Made by a program: the position numbers and the translations under genes. A DNA stretch of 64,000 bases from Thermosporothrix hazakensis (GTDB lineage Bacteria > Chloroflexota > Ktedonobacteria > Ktedonobacterales > Ktedonobacteraceae), in assembly GCF_003253565.1 (NCBI RefSeq), contig NZ_QKUF01000015.1, positions 62,001 to 126,000 on the forward strand. The letters run 5' to 3'. Below are positions 1 through 9,234 of the stretch, in pieces (position 1 is the stretch's first letter; every line of letters starts with the position of its first letter). The notes under the pieces are model-generated. The model was not told the DNA's origin. It did not search any database and saw nothing but the letters and a program-made list of their open reading frames with translations.

Positions 1-1485
1 AGGTAGCACCAGTGCCCAACTCGATGCCAGGGCACAAACGCTGTTACTCACGCCACTGACACTCCTCGCACCCATTCTCCTGATTCTGGCAGGGGTATTT
101 CTTTTTCTGCGTTTCTATCCTAAACTGGTTGCGCTTCTGGCAGGCATCGCCAGCCGCTGGAACAGCTTCTCTCCTGTACTGGCTCTAGCCCAGATGGCTC
201 GTAATCCCGGACAAAGTATCCGGATGATCCTGTTGCTCTCGCTGGCAACCTCCTTTGCCATCTTTACGCTTGTCTTTAGCGCTACACAGGAACGCCACGC
301 GGTGGAGACAGCCAGCTATATTGCCGGCGCTGATATCCGCGTGAGTCTACCTTTTACCTACAGCCCGGAATCCGCGGCACAGCTCCTTCAGCGCTTACGA
401 CAGTTGCCAGGCGTGCGTTCGGTCTCGACAGGCTTTAACTCTGATGGCTCAATCAACGGGACCACAGGTGATATTCCGCTCTCGCTCCTGCAACTCCGGG
501 CAGTCGATGCTACAACCTTTGCACAAACAGCCTACTGGCCCGATCATGCACAACTTGAACAGATGATGAACCGTCTCGTCTCGCTACGAGAACAGGCCAA
601 ACAGCAGGATGTCGTGCCCGTCTACGTTGATGAACTGCTCTGGCAGCAACTGCACTTAAAGGAGGGAGCGACCTTTGAGGCACAGATCAATAACCTTACG
701 GCACGCTCAAATGCCTGGTGCTCGGCAAGGTTGCGCATATCCCGACGATCACCGATAGCACAGCCGGTCAGTTGAGCGATAGCCCGCCACCTCCTGGCGG
801 CATCCTGCTCGACTATCAAACTTACCTCAACTACTATCAGAAGCTTTCAAGCGACTCCAATCTGAACAGACCACTCAACATCAATCAGCTCTGGTTCCGC
901 ACGACGGATGACGAAAGCGTGCTGAAGACGCTGCGGAGTGAGCTGGAAAAGTACTCTCACGATAGCTTTGATCGGCGCGCGATTAAGCAGAGCCTGGACG
1001 TTGATCCTCTTAACCTGAATATGCTTGGCATTCTAACCCTGGGCGCAATAACCGCTCTGCTGTTAGCCACCGTTGGTGATCTCATTGCCTCGGTGCTTGG
1101 CATTCGCCCTCGTCTGACCAATTTTGCAGTGCTGCGTGCTCTGGGAACTGCTCCGCGCCAGCTTGCCAGTATCATCGGCTGGGAACAGGGCTTTATTTAC
1201 ATCCTGGCTATCTGTATCGGGCTCCTCTGTGGCAGCCTGCTGACCTTCACTATTGTACCCAACCTGATTCATATGAGCTTCCCGCGCGTTGGTATATTGA
1301 GCTCGCTATCACCCGGTGATTTCTACGCATTACAGCAAATCATACCGGGAACGCCGGTGCTGTCACCGCTCTTACTGATCGCGCTTGGCCTGCTTGTACT
1401 CACGTTTGCCGTTGCGCTCTGGCTGATGCTTCGCACCGTGGCCAAACCCTCTATGAGCCAGGTGCTGCGCTTAAATCAAGACTGA
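1..1485 (+). pseudogene. FtsX/MacB-type ABC permease, 3' part, frameshifted
   Basis: The reading frame is open from base 2 and is the C-terminal half of a large ABC export permease. It aligns by eye with the second half of the intact paralogue immediately downstream (for example LALAQMARNPGQSIRM against LALAQLSRAPGQPLRM, then LLLSLATSFAIFTLVFSAT). Translation runs in frame 2 up to about base 697, then homology continues in frame 1 (GTLKCLVLGKVAHIPTI, then FtsX-like membrane helices and TVAKPSMSQVLRLNQD) to the stop at 1483-1485. One missing base near 698-705 explains this, so the gene is either a recent pseudogene or carries a sequencing error. Two open pieces result, up to 775 and from about 718. 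It lies 11 bases upstream of the paralogue in what looks like one operon. Confidence 0.8.
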
Positions 1486-1496
1486 AGGGACATCGT

Positions 1497-4400
1497 ATGG
1501 CAAAGATGAAGAAACAGCCTGTCATCAAAGATACTATGCCCTCTATTCTGACGCTGGTTCGCTGGCGCTGGAAGCAGAGCCTCTTTCTATTGCTGGTAGC
1601 CGGGCTCGGTATACTGGGCTCAACGATTCTGATGAGTATGGTGCCCCTGTTCTCTGCTGTCACAGCAACCGCAGGACTGCGCAGCACCCTGGCAACCACA
1701 TCACAGAATAGAGAGCTAACCTTTGATTCCCGGCTTCATGGCCTCTCTACCAGTAATTTCGCCGCGCTACAACAGCGTTTTCACGAATTACTGCAAAAGC
1801 CACTCGGCCCCTATCTTTCTAAAGAGGAAGAGCATAGCTTTCTGGTCCCACTACTGACCATCGAACGGCCCACACCCCGCAAACAAGGGGATCAAATGAA
1901 TATTTTTAGCTCACCTGCCAAACAACTGACAACGCATGTGACGATGATCGGGGGCCGGCTCCCTGACGATACCAGCGAGCACATTGAAGTGATGGTTACT
2001 CAGGAGAGCGCCAAACAGTTGCATCTCAAGATTGGAGATACCATTGAGCTACAGCTTTCTATGCTGACCAGTGCACAGAGTCGCACGTCAACCACGCGAC
2101 CGCTGACGATGCGGCTTGTGGGCATCTTCGAGCCTGCTCACAAGGAGGATCGTTTCTGGCACAGTGTGGCCCTGCAACCCACGCCTGCGAGCGACTGGAC
2201 CTACTATACGGCTGTTGCAGGTGAATATGGGCTGCTAAACACGTTTGAACAGCTTGCGCGAGAAGCCGGGCAGCGCACCATGCTGCAAACCTCCGAGATC
2301 GAATATCATCACACCTATTATCTCAATCCCGACGCCTTTACACCTGCCACCATTCCTGATTTCAATAATCGGGCTCAGACAGTACAGCGCACGCTGCGTG
2401 AAGCCTTTCCCACCTTTATAGACAGTCAGAAGCTGCCACCACCACCCTATGTGAGCAAGCTGCAACTGACGGGAAGCCTGATCCCGACCGGAGAAGCAGA
2501 TACCATCCTTGATCAGTTTCAGACCCAGATCGCAATTGCCCGCACCCCAGTCCTTCTTTTGTCACTGCAAATTGTGGCCCTCATTCTGATTTTTATCAGC
2601 ATGATAGGGCAACTATTGGTTGAGCAACAAACAGAAGCAATCGCCGTTCTTCGCAGCCGGGGAGCCAGCGCCCAACAAATCTTTGGCTCACTGGCAACCC
2701 AGGGTATCGTTCTCTATGTGCCCGCGCTGCTGCTCGGCCTTCCCCTCTCGTTGTCCTTAACCATTATCCTGACACAAACCCTGTTGCCTGCACAGTATCA
2801 GAGCTCCCTGAGCGTCATTACCACGCGCCCCTTTGAGGCACTACTTGAAGCCAGCCCGTACGCGCTTATCGGTGCAGCACTGGCACTGCTTTCAATGATG
2901 CTCACGCTGCGGCAGGCGAGCCGTATGGATGTGTTGAGTGTACGCCATGAGACGGCCCGGGCGACACAGAAACCGTTCTGGCTTCGCTTCAATCTGGATA
3001 TCATCGCAGCTATAATCTCGCTCTTTGGCTACGGCATCTCTCTCTATGTGAGCGGAACACGCAACCTGCTGAACATCCAGGTTGAGACGCTACTTGCGGG
3101 CCCACTCTCGCTGATTGCGCCGATCTTTCTGCTGATCGCCTGCGTTCTGATCTTCCTGCGCGTGTTCCCATTTCTGCTCCGGCTTGGCGCTTCTCTGGCA
3201 CGACAAGGACGAAGCGCAGCCCCGATGCTGGCGTTGGCGCAGCTCTCACGTGCCCCCGGTCAGCCACTTCGCATGACCCTGTTACTCTCTCTGGCGACGG
3301 CCTTTGCAATTTTCACCCTCGTTTTTTCCGCTACCAACATTCAGCATATATATGATTTGGCCAGCTATCAGGCTGAGGCAGATATCAGCGGAGAGATCAA
3401 GCCAGTCGCTCAGGATATAGAGCAGATGAAACACACGCTTGAGGCGAAAACCCGCGAATATAGTGCGCTTCCCGGCATTGCTGCGGCCTCGGTTGGCTAC
3501 CAATCGAATGGAGCAACCGCAGGCTTCAATAATAATGTCTCCTTCCTGCTGAAGGCTGTCGATCCGAAAACGTTTGCCCGAGTCGCGTTCTGGCCGCCGC
3601 AGGCATCACGCCAACCGCTTCCTGAGCTATTACATATCATTGAGCAACCGGCCAGCAGTCCTATCCCGGCTCTCATTGATCGCGTCATGGCGGACTCGCT
3701 TAACCTCTCACCGGGCTCAACCTTCACTGCGCTTGTCGATGATCTCAACCTGACACTGAAGGTTGCCGCTATCGTCGAGCATATCCCCCCCGCTATTGAC
3801 GCCCTCGCAAACATCAACAATGGTATTCAGCGCTCAACGGGCGCAATTCTGCTTTCCTATGAGAATCTTTCCCGCGTCTATGCTGACACAACCATGCACC
3901 AGAAGCAGGAAGCGTTGCAGCAAAAGAACGAGGAGCGAAAGCAGAAAGGACAAGCGCCAATCGATCCATCAACGCTTGCGGTTCCCCCGCTGCCAGTCAA
4001 CTATGTCTGGTTCAAGACAAACGATCTGCCAGAGGCACAACAGCAATTTCAGCAAGCGCTGGCAGCATCGAGCCATAACCTGCTGAATATGAAGAGCCGA
4101 GACGATCTGCTTCACGCGATAAACACCGACCCGCTTACCCTGAACCTGTTCGGAGTGCTGATAGCCGGGGCTTTTACCACGCTCCTGCTGGCGTTGCTTG
4201 GGAGCCTGCTCACTACCTGGCTGAGCGCACGCAAACGCCTGGTCAACTTCGCCGTAATGCGGGCCCTGGGAACCTCACCCAAACAGATAGCCAGCGTGCT
4301 GACCTGGGAACAGGCGATTATCTATACCGCTTCGGTGCTGCTCGGGCTTGCCTTTGGTGTCCTGCTTGCCTTTACAGTGGCTCCGGTCCTGACTGCAAGC

Positions 4401-4607
4401 ACGATGCCAACCACAATGATAGGGCACTTCTCAGAAAATGAGCTCTTCGCGATACAGCATCTTTTGCCACCACAGATCGTGTTCCCGAATACGCTTCCGC
4501 TGGTGCTTATCGTTCTGGCACTGCTCTGCCTTGTGGCACTACTCGTGATGACACGTCTCGTCTCGAAGCCTTCGTTGCATGCCACGCTCCGTATCAATGA
4601 AGACTGA
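1497..4607 (+). CDS. FtsX/MacB-like ABC transporter permease (large, two FtsX domains)
   Basis: A 1036-residue inner-membrane permease of the MacB/LolC/FtsX group, which couple ATP hydrolysis to export or envelope remodelling rather than pore-type import. There is an N-terminal helix at about residues 28-50, a long extracytoplasmic domain, then helices near 345-370, 395-420 and 445-465 (first FtsX block). A linker helix pair and second extracytoplasmic domain follow, and a second FtsX block at about 880-1030. The ATG is preceded by AAGGGA. The gene sits between a frameshifted paralogue and two ATPase genes, so the set is probably one transporter made of two permeases and two ATPases. The substrate cannot be read from the sequence. 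Confidence 0.88.
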   Translation: MAKMKKQPVIKDTMPSILTLVRWRWKQSLFLLLVAGLGILGSTILMSMVPLFSAVTATAGLRSTLATTSQNRELTFDSRLHGLSTSNFAALQQRFHELLQKPLGPYLSKEEEHSFLVPLLTIERPTPRKQGDQMNIFSSPAKQLTTHVTMIGGRLPDDTSEHIEVMVTQESAKQLHLKIGDTIELQLSMLTSAQSRTSTTRPLTMRLVGIFEPAHKEDRFWHSVALQPTPASDWTYYTAVAGEYGLLNTFEQLAREAGQRTMLQTSEIEYHHTYYLNPDAFTPATIPDFNNRAQTVQRTLREAFPTFIDSQKLPPPPYVSKLQLTGSLIPTGEADTILDQFQTQIAIARTPVLLLSLQIVALILIFISMIGQLLVEQQTEAIAVLRSRGASAQQIFGSLATQGIVLYVPALLLGLPLSLSLTIILTQTLLPAQYQSSLSVITTRPFEALLEASPYALIGAALALLSMMLTLRQASRMDVLSVRHETARATQKPFWLRFNLDIIAAIISLFGYGISLYVSGTRNLLNIQVETLLAGPLSLIAPIFLLIACVLIFLRVFPFLLRLGASLARQGRSAAPMLALAQLSRAPGQPLRMTLLLSLATAFAIFTLVFSATNIQHIYDLASYQAEADISGEIKPVAQDIEQMKHTLEAKTREYSALPGIAAASVGYQSNGATAGFNNNVSFLLKAVDPKTFARVAFWPPQASRQPLPELLHIIEQPASSPIPALIDRVMADSLNLSPGSTFTALVDDLNLTLKVAAIVEHIPPAIDALANINNGIQRSTGAILLSYENLSRVYADTTMHQKQEALQQKNEERKQKGQAPIDPSTLAVPPLPVNYVWFKTNDLPEAQQQFQQALAASSHNLLNMKSRDDLLHAINTDPLTLNLFGVLIAGAFTTLLLALLGSLLTTWLSARKRLVNFAVMRALGTSPKQIASVLTWEQAIIYTASVLLGLAFGVLLAFTVAPVLTASTMPTTMIGHFSENELFAIQHLLPPQIVFPNTLPLVLIVLALLCLVALLVMTRLVSKPSLHATLRINED

Positions 4608-4623
4608 GAAAAAAGGAGTTTAT

Positions 4624-5583
4624 ATGACTGAACCTATTGTGCTCTGTGAGAATCTGGTCAAAATCTATAAAGTGGCTGATCTGGAGGTAGTGGCCTTGCA
4701 AGGGCTTGATCTGGAAGTCCTGCCCGGAGAAATGCTCTCTATTGTCGGTGCATCTGGCTCAGGGAAGAGCACCCTGCTGAATATACTCAGTGGTCTGGAT
4801 GTGCCCAGTGCGGGCCGCTGCGTGGTTGATGGAAACGATCTAACGCGCCTGACCCCGACCCAGCGCATTCACTATCGGCGTCATATTGTCGGTCAGGTCT
4901 GGCAGCAGAGCGGGCGGAACCTGCTTCCCGAATTAACCGCCGAAGCAAACGTCGAGCTCCCTCAGATGCTCAGTGGCGTTGGGCGCTCTCAACGGCTGCG
5001 CCGCGCGCATGAACTGCTCGATATGGTTGGCCTCGGCGATAAATACCAGAAGAAGCCGGTCCAGCTTTCAGGCGGCGAGCAGCAGCGCTGTGCGATTGCT
5101 GTCGCTCTGGCAAATGCTCCCCGTGTGCTTTTCGCTGATGAACCAACAGGTGAGCTCGACTCGGTGACAGCCAGCGAGATCTATAAACTGCTGCGCTCCC
5201 TGAACGAGCAATTAGGTCTGACCATCATCACCGTAACCCATGATGCGGCACTGGCCGCCAACGTTGACCGCACCATAGCCATTCGCGATGGTCGTACCAG
5301 TACCGAAACGGTGCGACGCGAGAGTGAGCTTGAGGAGCTGCATGAGCATATGCAGGAGGCAAGCGCCATTATCGGCCTTTCAGCAAAAACGCATCGCGAG
5401 TCGATCTTGATTGACCGGGCCGGACGCCTGCAACTGCCAAAAGAAGCGCTTGAACGGCTCCCCTTCAATGGACGGGCTGAGGTGCGTATTACTGAAGACC
5501 ATGTAGAGCTCTGGCCGCTGCTGCCAGAGACGAACGGCAATAGCAAGCATGGAGTAGCTACAAGCAGAGAAAACGAGGAGTGA
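4624..5583 (+). CDS. ABC transporter ATP-binding protein with AbrB-like C-terminal domain
   Basis: A 319-residue ATPase of the MacB/LolD type that would power the upstream permeases. Walker A GASGSGKST, signature LSGGEQQR, Walker B VLFADEPTGELD and the H-loop THD are intact. The ATG at 4624 is chosen over an in-frame ATG at 4579 because GGAG lies 5 bases upstream and 4579 falls inside the preceding gene. Usual LolD-type ATPases end about 20 residues after the H-loop. This one carries roughly 75 more: an acidic linker, then residues about 260-300 reading SILIDRAGRLQLPKEALERL and ending VRITEDHVELWP. That is the pattern of a SpoVT/AbrB swapped-hairpin domain. The ATPase call is firm; the tail assignment is inference. 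Confidence 0.88.
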   Translation: MTEPIVLCENLVKIYKVADLEVVALQGLDLEVLPGEMLSIVGASGSGKSTLLNILSGLDVPSAGRCVVDGNDLTRLTPTQRIHYRRHIVGQVWQQSGRNLLPELTAEANVELPQMLSGVGRSQRLRRAHELLDMVGLGDKYQKKPVQLSGGEQQRCAIAVALANAPRVLFADEPTGELDSVTASEIYKLLRSLNEQLGLTIITVTHDAALAANVDRTIAIRDGRTSTETVRRESELEELHEHMQEASAIIGLSAKTHRESILIDRAGRLQLPKEALERLPFNGRAEVRITEDHVELWPLLPETNGNSKHGVATSRENEE

Positions 5584-5587
5584 ACCC

Positions 5588-6331
5588 ATGACCGCAGAAA
5601 CCGCCAGGGCTCTTGTTGAAGCCCATGCCATCACCCGGGATTATCCTTCGGGGGGCGGCATTGTACATGCCCTGCGAGGCATCGATCTGATTATTCAAGC
5701 CGGGGAATTTGTGGCACTACGAGGCCGCTCCGGCTCGGGCAAAACCACGCTGATTAATATTCTCATCGGCATCGATAACCCGACGACCGGCGACGTGTTT
5801 GTGCTCGGACACCATCTCAAAGAGTTGAACGAGAACGAACGCGCTCGCTTGCGCCGAGAGAGCATCGGCATTATGTTTCAAAACGCTCATCTGTTCCCGG
5901 CATTGACCGCGCTGGAAAACGTCGAGCTGCCATTGCGTCTTGCACGGACCCCGGGCAAAGAGCGCATCCGCCTTGCCCGCGAAGCGCTGGAACATGTCGG
6001 GCTTGGCAAACGCTGGAACCATCGCGGGCTTGAACTCTCCGGGGGAGAACAACAACGTGTCGCCCTTGCCCGCGCCCTGGTGCATAAGCCACGCTTTATC
6101 GTCGCCGACGAACCAACGGGGAATCTGGACTCGCTGACCGGACGCGATATTGCACAGCTCTTGCGCGATATCTCTCACACGGAAAAAATTGGCATGCTGA
6201 TCGCCACGCATGATCCCATTATCTATAACAGCGCGGATCGTGTCCTTCAGATTAATGATGGTCTGATTGCTGAGCACCAAAATAAGACTACGGGCGACCC
6301 GCAACAGAGCCGATTTCAGATGCGAACGTAG
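5588..6331 (+). CDS. ABC transporter ATP-binding protein (MacB/LolD type)
   Basis: A 247-residue ATPase, last gene of the export locus. Walker A GRSGSGKTT, signature LSGGEQQR, Walker B FIVADEPTGNLD and the H-loop THD are all present. It starts 4 bases after the preceding ATPase gene, with GAGG just before the ATG, so the two are probably translationally linked. The pairing of two different ATPases with two large FtsX-type permeases suggests a heterodimeric exporter, in which the ATPase with the long C-terminal tail may have the regulatory role. A hairpin between 6348 and 6373 may end the transcript. Confidence 0.9.
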   Translation: MTAETARALVEAHAITRDYPSGGGIVHALRGIDLIIQAGEFVALRGRSGSGKTTLINILIGIDNPTTGDVFVLGHHLKELNENERARLRRESIGIMFQNAHLFPALTALENVELPLRLARTPGKERIRLAREALEHVGLGKRWNHRGLELSGGEQQRVALARALVHKPRFIVADEPTGNLDSLTGRDIAQLLRDISHTEKIGMLIATHDPIIYNSADRVLQINDGLIAEHQNKTTGDPQQSRFQMRT

Positions 6332-6347
6332 TGTCAGACAAACAAGA

Positions 6348-6379
6348 GAGGTGGACCGCTTCTGGCCCACCTCAGTTTC
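6348..6379. terminator. hairpin between convergent genes
   Basis: Perfect 7-bp stem GAGGTGG (6348-6354) with CCACCTC (6367-6373), 12-base loop, between the ends of convergent genes. T-richness on either side is weak, so a bidirectional terminator is likely but not certain. Confidence 0.5.
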
Positions 6380-6894
6380 TATCCTTTGCGTGAGGATGAG
6401 AGCGGCGTATCATCACTGCCATACGCTCGAAACGATTGCACAGCCTCAACAATGCTCCCGCTCAACGCGAGCGCGATGCCCAGACCATACCCCCACAGGC
6501 CAAAAATAGGAGCGCCATGCACAGGAAGTGCCTGGTGCGCATTATCCACGTCTTTATAGAGAGCAGCAAAAGCAACCACACACAGTCCAATACCGATAAA
6601 TGGCAGAATGACAGAGCGTCCCGTTTTCTTGCTCCTCTGGCGCAACAACTGCACAACCGCAAGCACAAATAAAATGACAGCAATTCCGACTTCGAGCGAA
6701 GAGACCAGCACAACCGTCATTGCGGTTGGACTCTGCGGCAATCCGACCTGCGAGCTTCGTTGGATCAGCTCCGCGAAGGAGGTAAGCATCTGTAGATTTG
6801 CAATGATACTTCCAGTAGGAAGAACAAAGACGATGATTGATACAAGACTACCTAACAGGAGAAGACCATTCCCGAGAAACTTTTGTATGCTCAT
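6379..6894 (-). CDS. hypothetical four-helix membrane protein
   Basis: A 171-residue protein not recognised as a known family. Four hydrophobic segments are visible at about residues 8-30, 58-82, 94-113 and 127-150. The loops are short and the tail is Ser-rich and basic (SSSRKG), suggesting an integral membrane protein with a cytoplasmic C terminus. It is convergent with the ABC export locus and lies downstream of a metallohydrolase gene on the same strand across about 195 bases, so it probably has its own promoter. No catalytic motif is seen. Confidence 0.65.
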   Translation of the reverse strand: MSIQKFLGNGLLLLGSLVSIIVFVLPTGSIIANLQMLTSFAELIQRSSQVGLPQSPTAMTVVLVSSLEVGIAVILFVLAVVQLLRQRSKKTGRSVILPFIGIGLCVVAFAALYKDVDNAHQALPVHGAPIFGLWGYGLGIALALSGSIVEAVQSFRAYGSDDTPLSSSRKG

Positions 6895-7089
6895 ACATAT
6901 TACCGCCTTTTTCAGATACTTTTTTATAAGAAGAATGCATGCACTTTAGAAGAATACTTCTTCATTATGCCATGCGCTGCCGAAACAGACAAGCGCATAT
7001 CGGAGCTTCCACAGGAAGACGGCGGAAGCAGACATACATGCTGAGCATGAGAAGAGAAAGGCAGTAATGAACAGGACTATGGTCATACT

Positions 7090-7821
7090 TCAGATGAAGA
7101 ACGTCAGGAGATCTCGTCCGATACTGATCGTTCCAGCGTAGCCACGGGCCCGCGCCTCTCGCTGCAATGCCGTTGCATCCAGCTCTCGATACAGGTGCGA
7201 GCAAAGGATATGCTTCGCCTGAGAACGCGCCGCCAACTCAACAATCTGCTCATCCGAGAGATGCCCGGAGTCAATCACCGCAAGGTCAACGCCCTGTAAA
7301 AAGGTAATCTCCTGCTGATGAAAGTGCGAGTCACCGGTAAAGGCGTACTGTTTCCCATTCCAACGAAAGCGCAAACCATGATTGCCAGAAGGCGGCAAAC
7401 TGAGAAACTCAAAGGGATATGGCCCAATCGTAAATGCTCCCTCTTCAAGCTCATGCACCAGAACACGATAGCCCTTTGTCTGAAAACTGGAAGGACTGAA
7501 CAGGCTTCGCATGCCATCAAGCCAGTGCTGCAAGCCCGCCGGTCCATAGATATGCAAATCATCTTTCCGAGGATGAGCAGGTGACCATGAGCCTGCATGC
7601 AAGAAGGGGATCAGGTCTGACACATGATCCGGGTGAAAATGAGAAATCACAATATGGTGCAATTGATTGTGCGGTATCCCCACTTCAAGTAGACGCTGTA
7701 CGATTCCATGACCACAATCAAAGAGGATAGGGAAACCATCCAGTTCCAGCAGAATGCTTGAGGCACGGCGTTCAAATTCAATCTGACAGGTTCCGGTTCC
7801 TAACAGGGTTAAACGGCTCAT
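7090..7821 (-). CDS. metallo-beta-lactamase-fold hydrolase (RNase Z-like group)
   Basis: A 243-residue protein of the metallo-beta-lactamase superfamily. It opens with LTLLGTGTC, followed by the metal-binding HFHPDH (HxHxDH) after VIS, a later D in AFTGDSH and a C-terminal H in ILCSHLYREL. The arrangement resembles RNase Z and related phosphodiesterases, but the tRNA-binding exosite is not evident, so the substrate is open. The ATG at 7821 is chosen because GAGG lies about 8 bases upstream; an in-frame start at 7884 would add 21 poorly conserved-looking residues. The next gene runs divergently from about 150 bases away. Confidence 0.82.
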   Translation of the reverse strand: MSRLTLLGTGTCQIEFERRASSILLELDGFPILFDCGHGIVQRLLEVGIPHNQLHHIVISHFHPDHVSDLIPFLHAGSWSPAHPRKDDLHIYGPAGLQHWLDGMRSLFSPSSFQTKGYRVLVHELEEGAFTIGPYPFEFLSLPPSGNHGLRFRWNGKQYAFTGDSHFHQQEITFLQGVDLAVIDSGHLSDEQIVELAARSQAKHILCSHLYRELDATALQREARARGYAGTISIGRDLLTFFI

Positions 7822-7974
7822 ACCAGTTTCCTCATCTTTTTTCAGAGATACCAGCAGTGTACGTTGCCCCCTTTTCCCTGTCAATATGCTTTAAGGCTTG
7901 GTCCGGCTTCCCAGGCTTATTCCGCAAACCTATTGACGAGACTGCCTTCTCAGGATAAAAATAGAGAGAGAACA

Positions 7975-8460
7975 ATGCAGACAGTTAAGGAGAGGACTCC
8001 ATTGACAGAACCCGTCGTTCAGCCTTTTACAGAGCAGGATACTGAATGGAAAACACGTTTCTTTCATGAGCACTGGGGCGGCACCCTGATGATCTCACGG
8101 GGAGTGACTCATCACCTTGATACCCATCCCGGCTTTATCGCGCTGCTTGAGGGTAATCGTGCCGGTTTACTCACCTATCATATTCAGAATCAGGAGTGCG
8201 AGATTACCTGTCTTGAGAGTCTGAAGGAAGGGCGAGGCATCGGCACTGCCCTGATCGAGGCTGCCAAAGCAGCGGCACGCGATGCCGATTGCACACGCCT
8301 CTGGCTGATCACCAGCAACGACAACGTTGATGCGCTTCGCTTCTATCAGAAGCGCGGCTTTACACTTGTCGCCGTCCATCGTGATGCCCATCACCGAAGC
8401 GCGCAAGCTCAAGCCACAGATCCCCCTCACTGGCAACTACGGTATTCCTATACGCGATGA
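7975..8460 (+). CDS. GNAT family N-acetyltransferase
   Basis: A 161-residue acyltransferase with the GNAT acetyl-CoA motif A (EGRGIGTALIEAA, the Q/RxxGxG/A pattern) and motif B (NVDALRFYQKRGF). It would transfer an acyl group from acetyl-CoA to an amine; the substrate is unknown. The ATG at 7975 follows an AG-rich stretch (AGAGAGAGAA). An upstream in-frame start at 7864 would overlap the promoter of the divergent hydrolase gene. A second GNAT gene follows 200 bases later but has little sequence similarity to this one. Confidence 0.85.
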   Translation: MQTVKERTPLTEPVVQPFTEQDTEWKTRFFHEHWGGTLMISRGVTHHLDTHPGFIALLEGNRAGLLTYHIQNQECEITCLESLKEGRGIGTALIEAAKAAARDADCTRLWLITSNDNVDALRFYQKRGFTLVAVHRDAHHRSAQAQATDPPHWQLRYSYTR

Positions 8461-8658
8461 GATCGAGCTGGAGTGCCCGCTTTCAGGAGCTCGTTAAAAA
8501 CACTTTTTTCTGCTTTATACAACAATATATCGGTTTTGTTCGATATCCTTTTCAAGAAAGGAAAAGGCCGAGTACAATAAAGGAGAAGCATTCCAGGCAG
8601 ATGCTCGCTGATGCGCACCCCCCTGGATACTATTCCATCGGTCTGGAGAGGAGACACA

Positions 8659-9174
8659 ATGCTTTTCCTGACAGAGCCAAGCATGCAGTACAAGGATCAA
8701 TACATTGCGGCCATTCGCGAGTTTCAAAAAGAAGGGCGGCATCTGTATAACAGCATCCAGACGTTAAACAACAACTTTGCGGGCTTCCTCCAGAAGCTTG
8801 AGGCGCAGCGGAATATTCGCCCTTATCCTCCCGATCAGGTTCCTTCTACTGATCTCTGGCTCATTGACGACAACGAATTCATTGGCAGACTCTCCATTCG
8901 CCCGGTCCTGAACGACTTCTATCTGAAGCTAGGTGGCCATATCGGCTATGAAATCCGCCCATCCAAACGCTGCCAGGGCTATGGCAAAGAGATTCTCCGC
9001 CTGGGCCTGCAAGAAGCGAAGAAATTAGGGCTTGCCCGTGTGCTCATCACCTGCGACGTCAATAATATCGGGTCGAAAAAGGTGATTGAAGCCAACGGTG
9101 GTCAATTTGAAAATATCGTCTCTGTTGAAGGCTCAATGATTCCCAAACTCCGGTACTGGATTGATCTTGGTTGA
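8659..9174 (+). CDS. GNAT family N-acetyltransferase
   Basis: A 171-residue GNAT-family acetyltransferase. The conserved core is IGYEIRPSKRCQGYGKEILR (acetyl-CoA-binding RxxGxG-like loop) followed by VLITCDVNNIGSKKVIEANG. The phrase GYEIRPS with QGYGKE is typical of the sub-group acting on small amines or antibiotics, but no substrate can be named. The start at 8659 has GGAGAGGAGA directly upstream. A possible -10 box TACAAT lies at about 8572-8577. The next gene begins 60 bases downstream on the same strand. Confidence 0.85.
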   Translation: MLFLTEPSMQYKDQYIAAIREFQKEGRHLYNSIQTLNNNFAGFLQKLEAQRNIRPYPPDQVPSTDLWLIDDNEFIGRLSIRPVLNDFYLKLGGHIGYEIRPSKRCQGYGKEILRLGLQEAKKLGLARVLITCDVNNIGSKKVIEANGGQFENIVSVEGSMIPKLRYWIDLG

Positions 9175-9234
9175 CACTCTCGCTATAGTATAGGGGTCCT
9201 TTATATTGTACTGTCGAGATGAGAGCAAGAGAGA

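Noticed and set aside
5717..6370. Long open frame on the minus strand opposite the second ABC ATPase
   Set aside because: It mirrors the codon periodicity of the strongly supported ATPase gene; its translation has no domain pattern and no ribosome-binding site.
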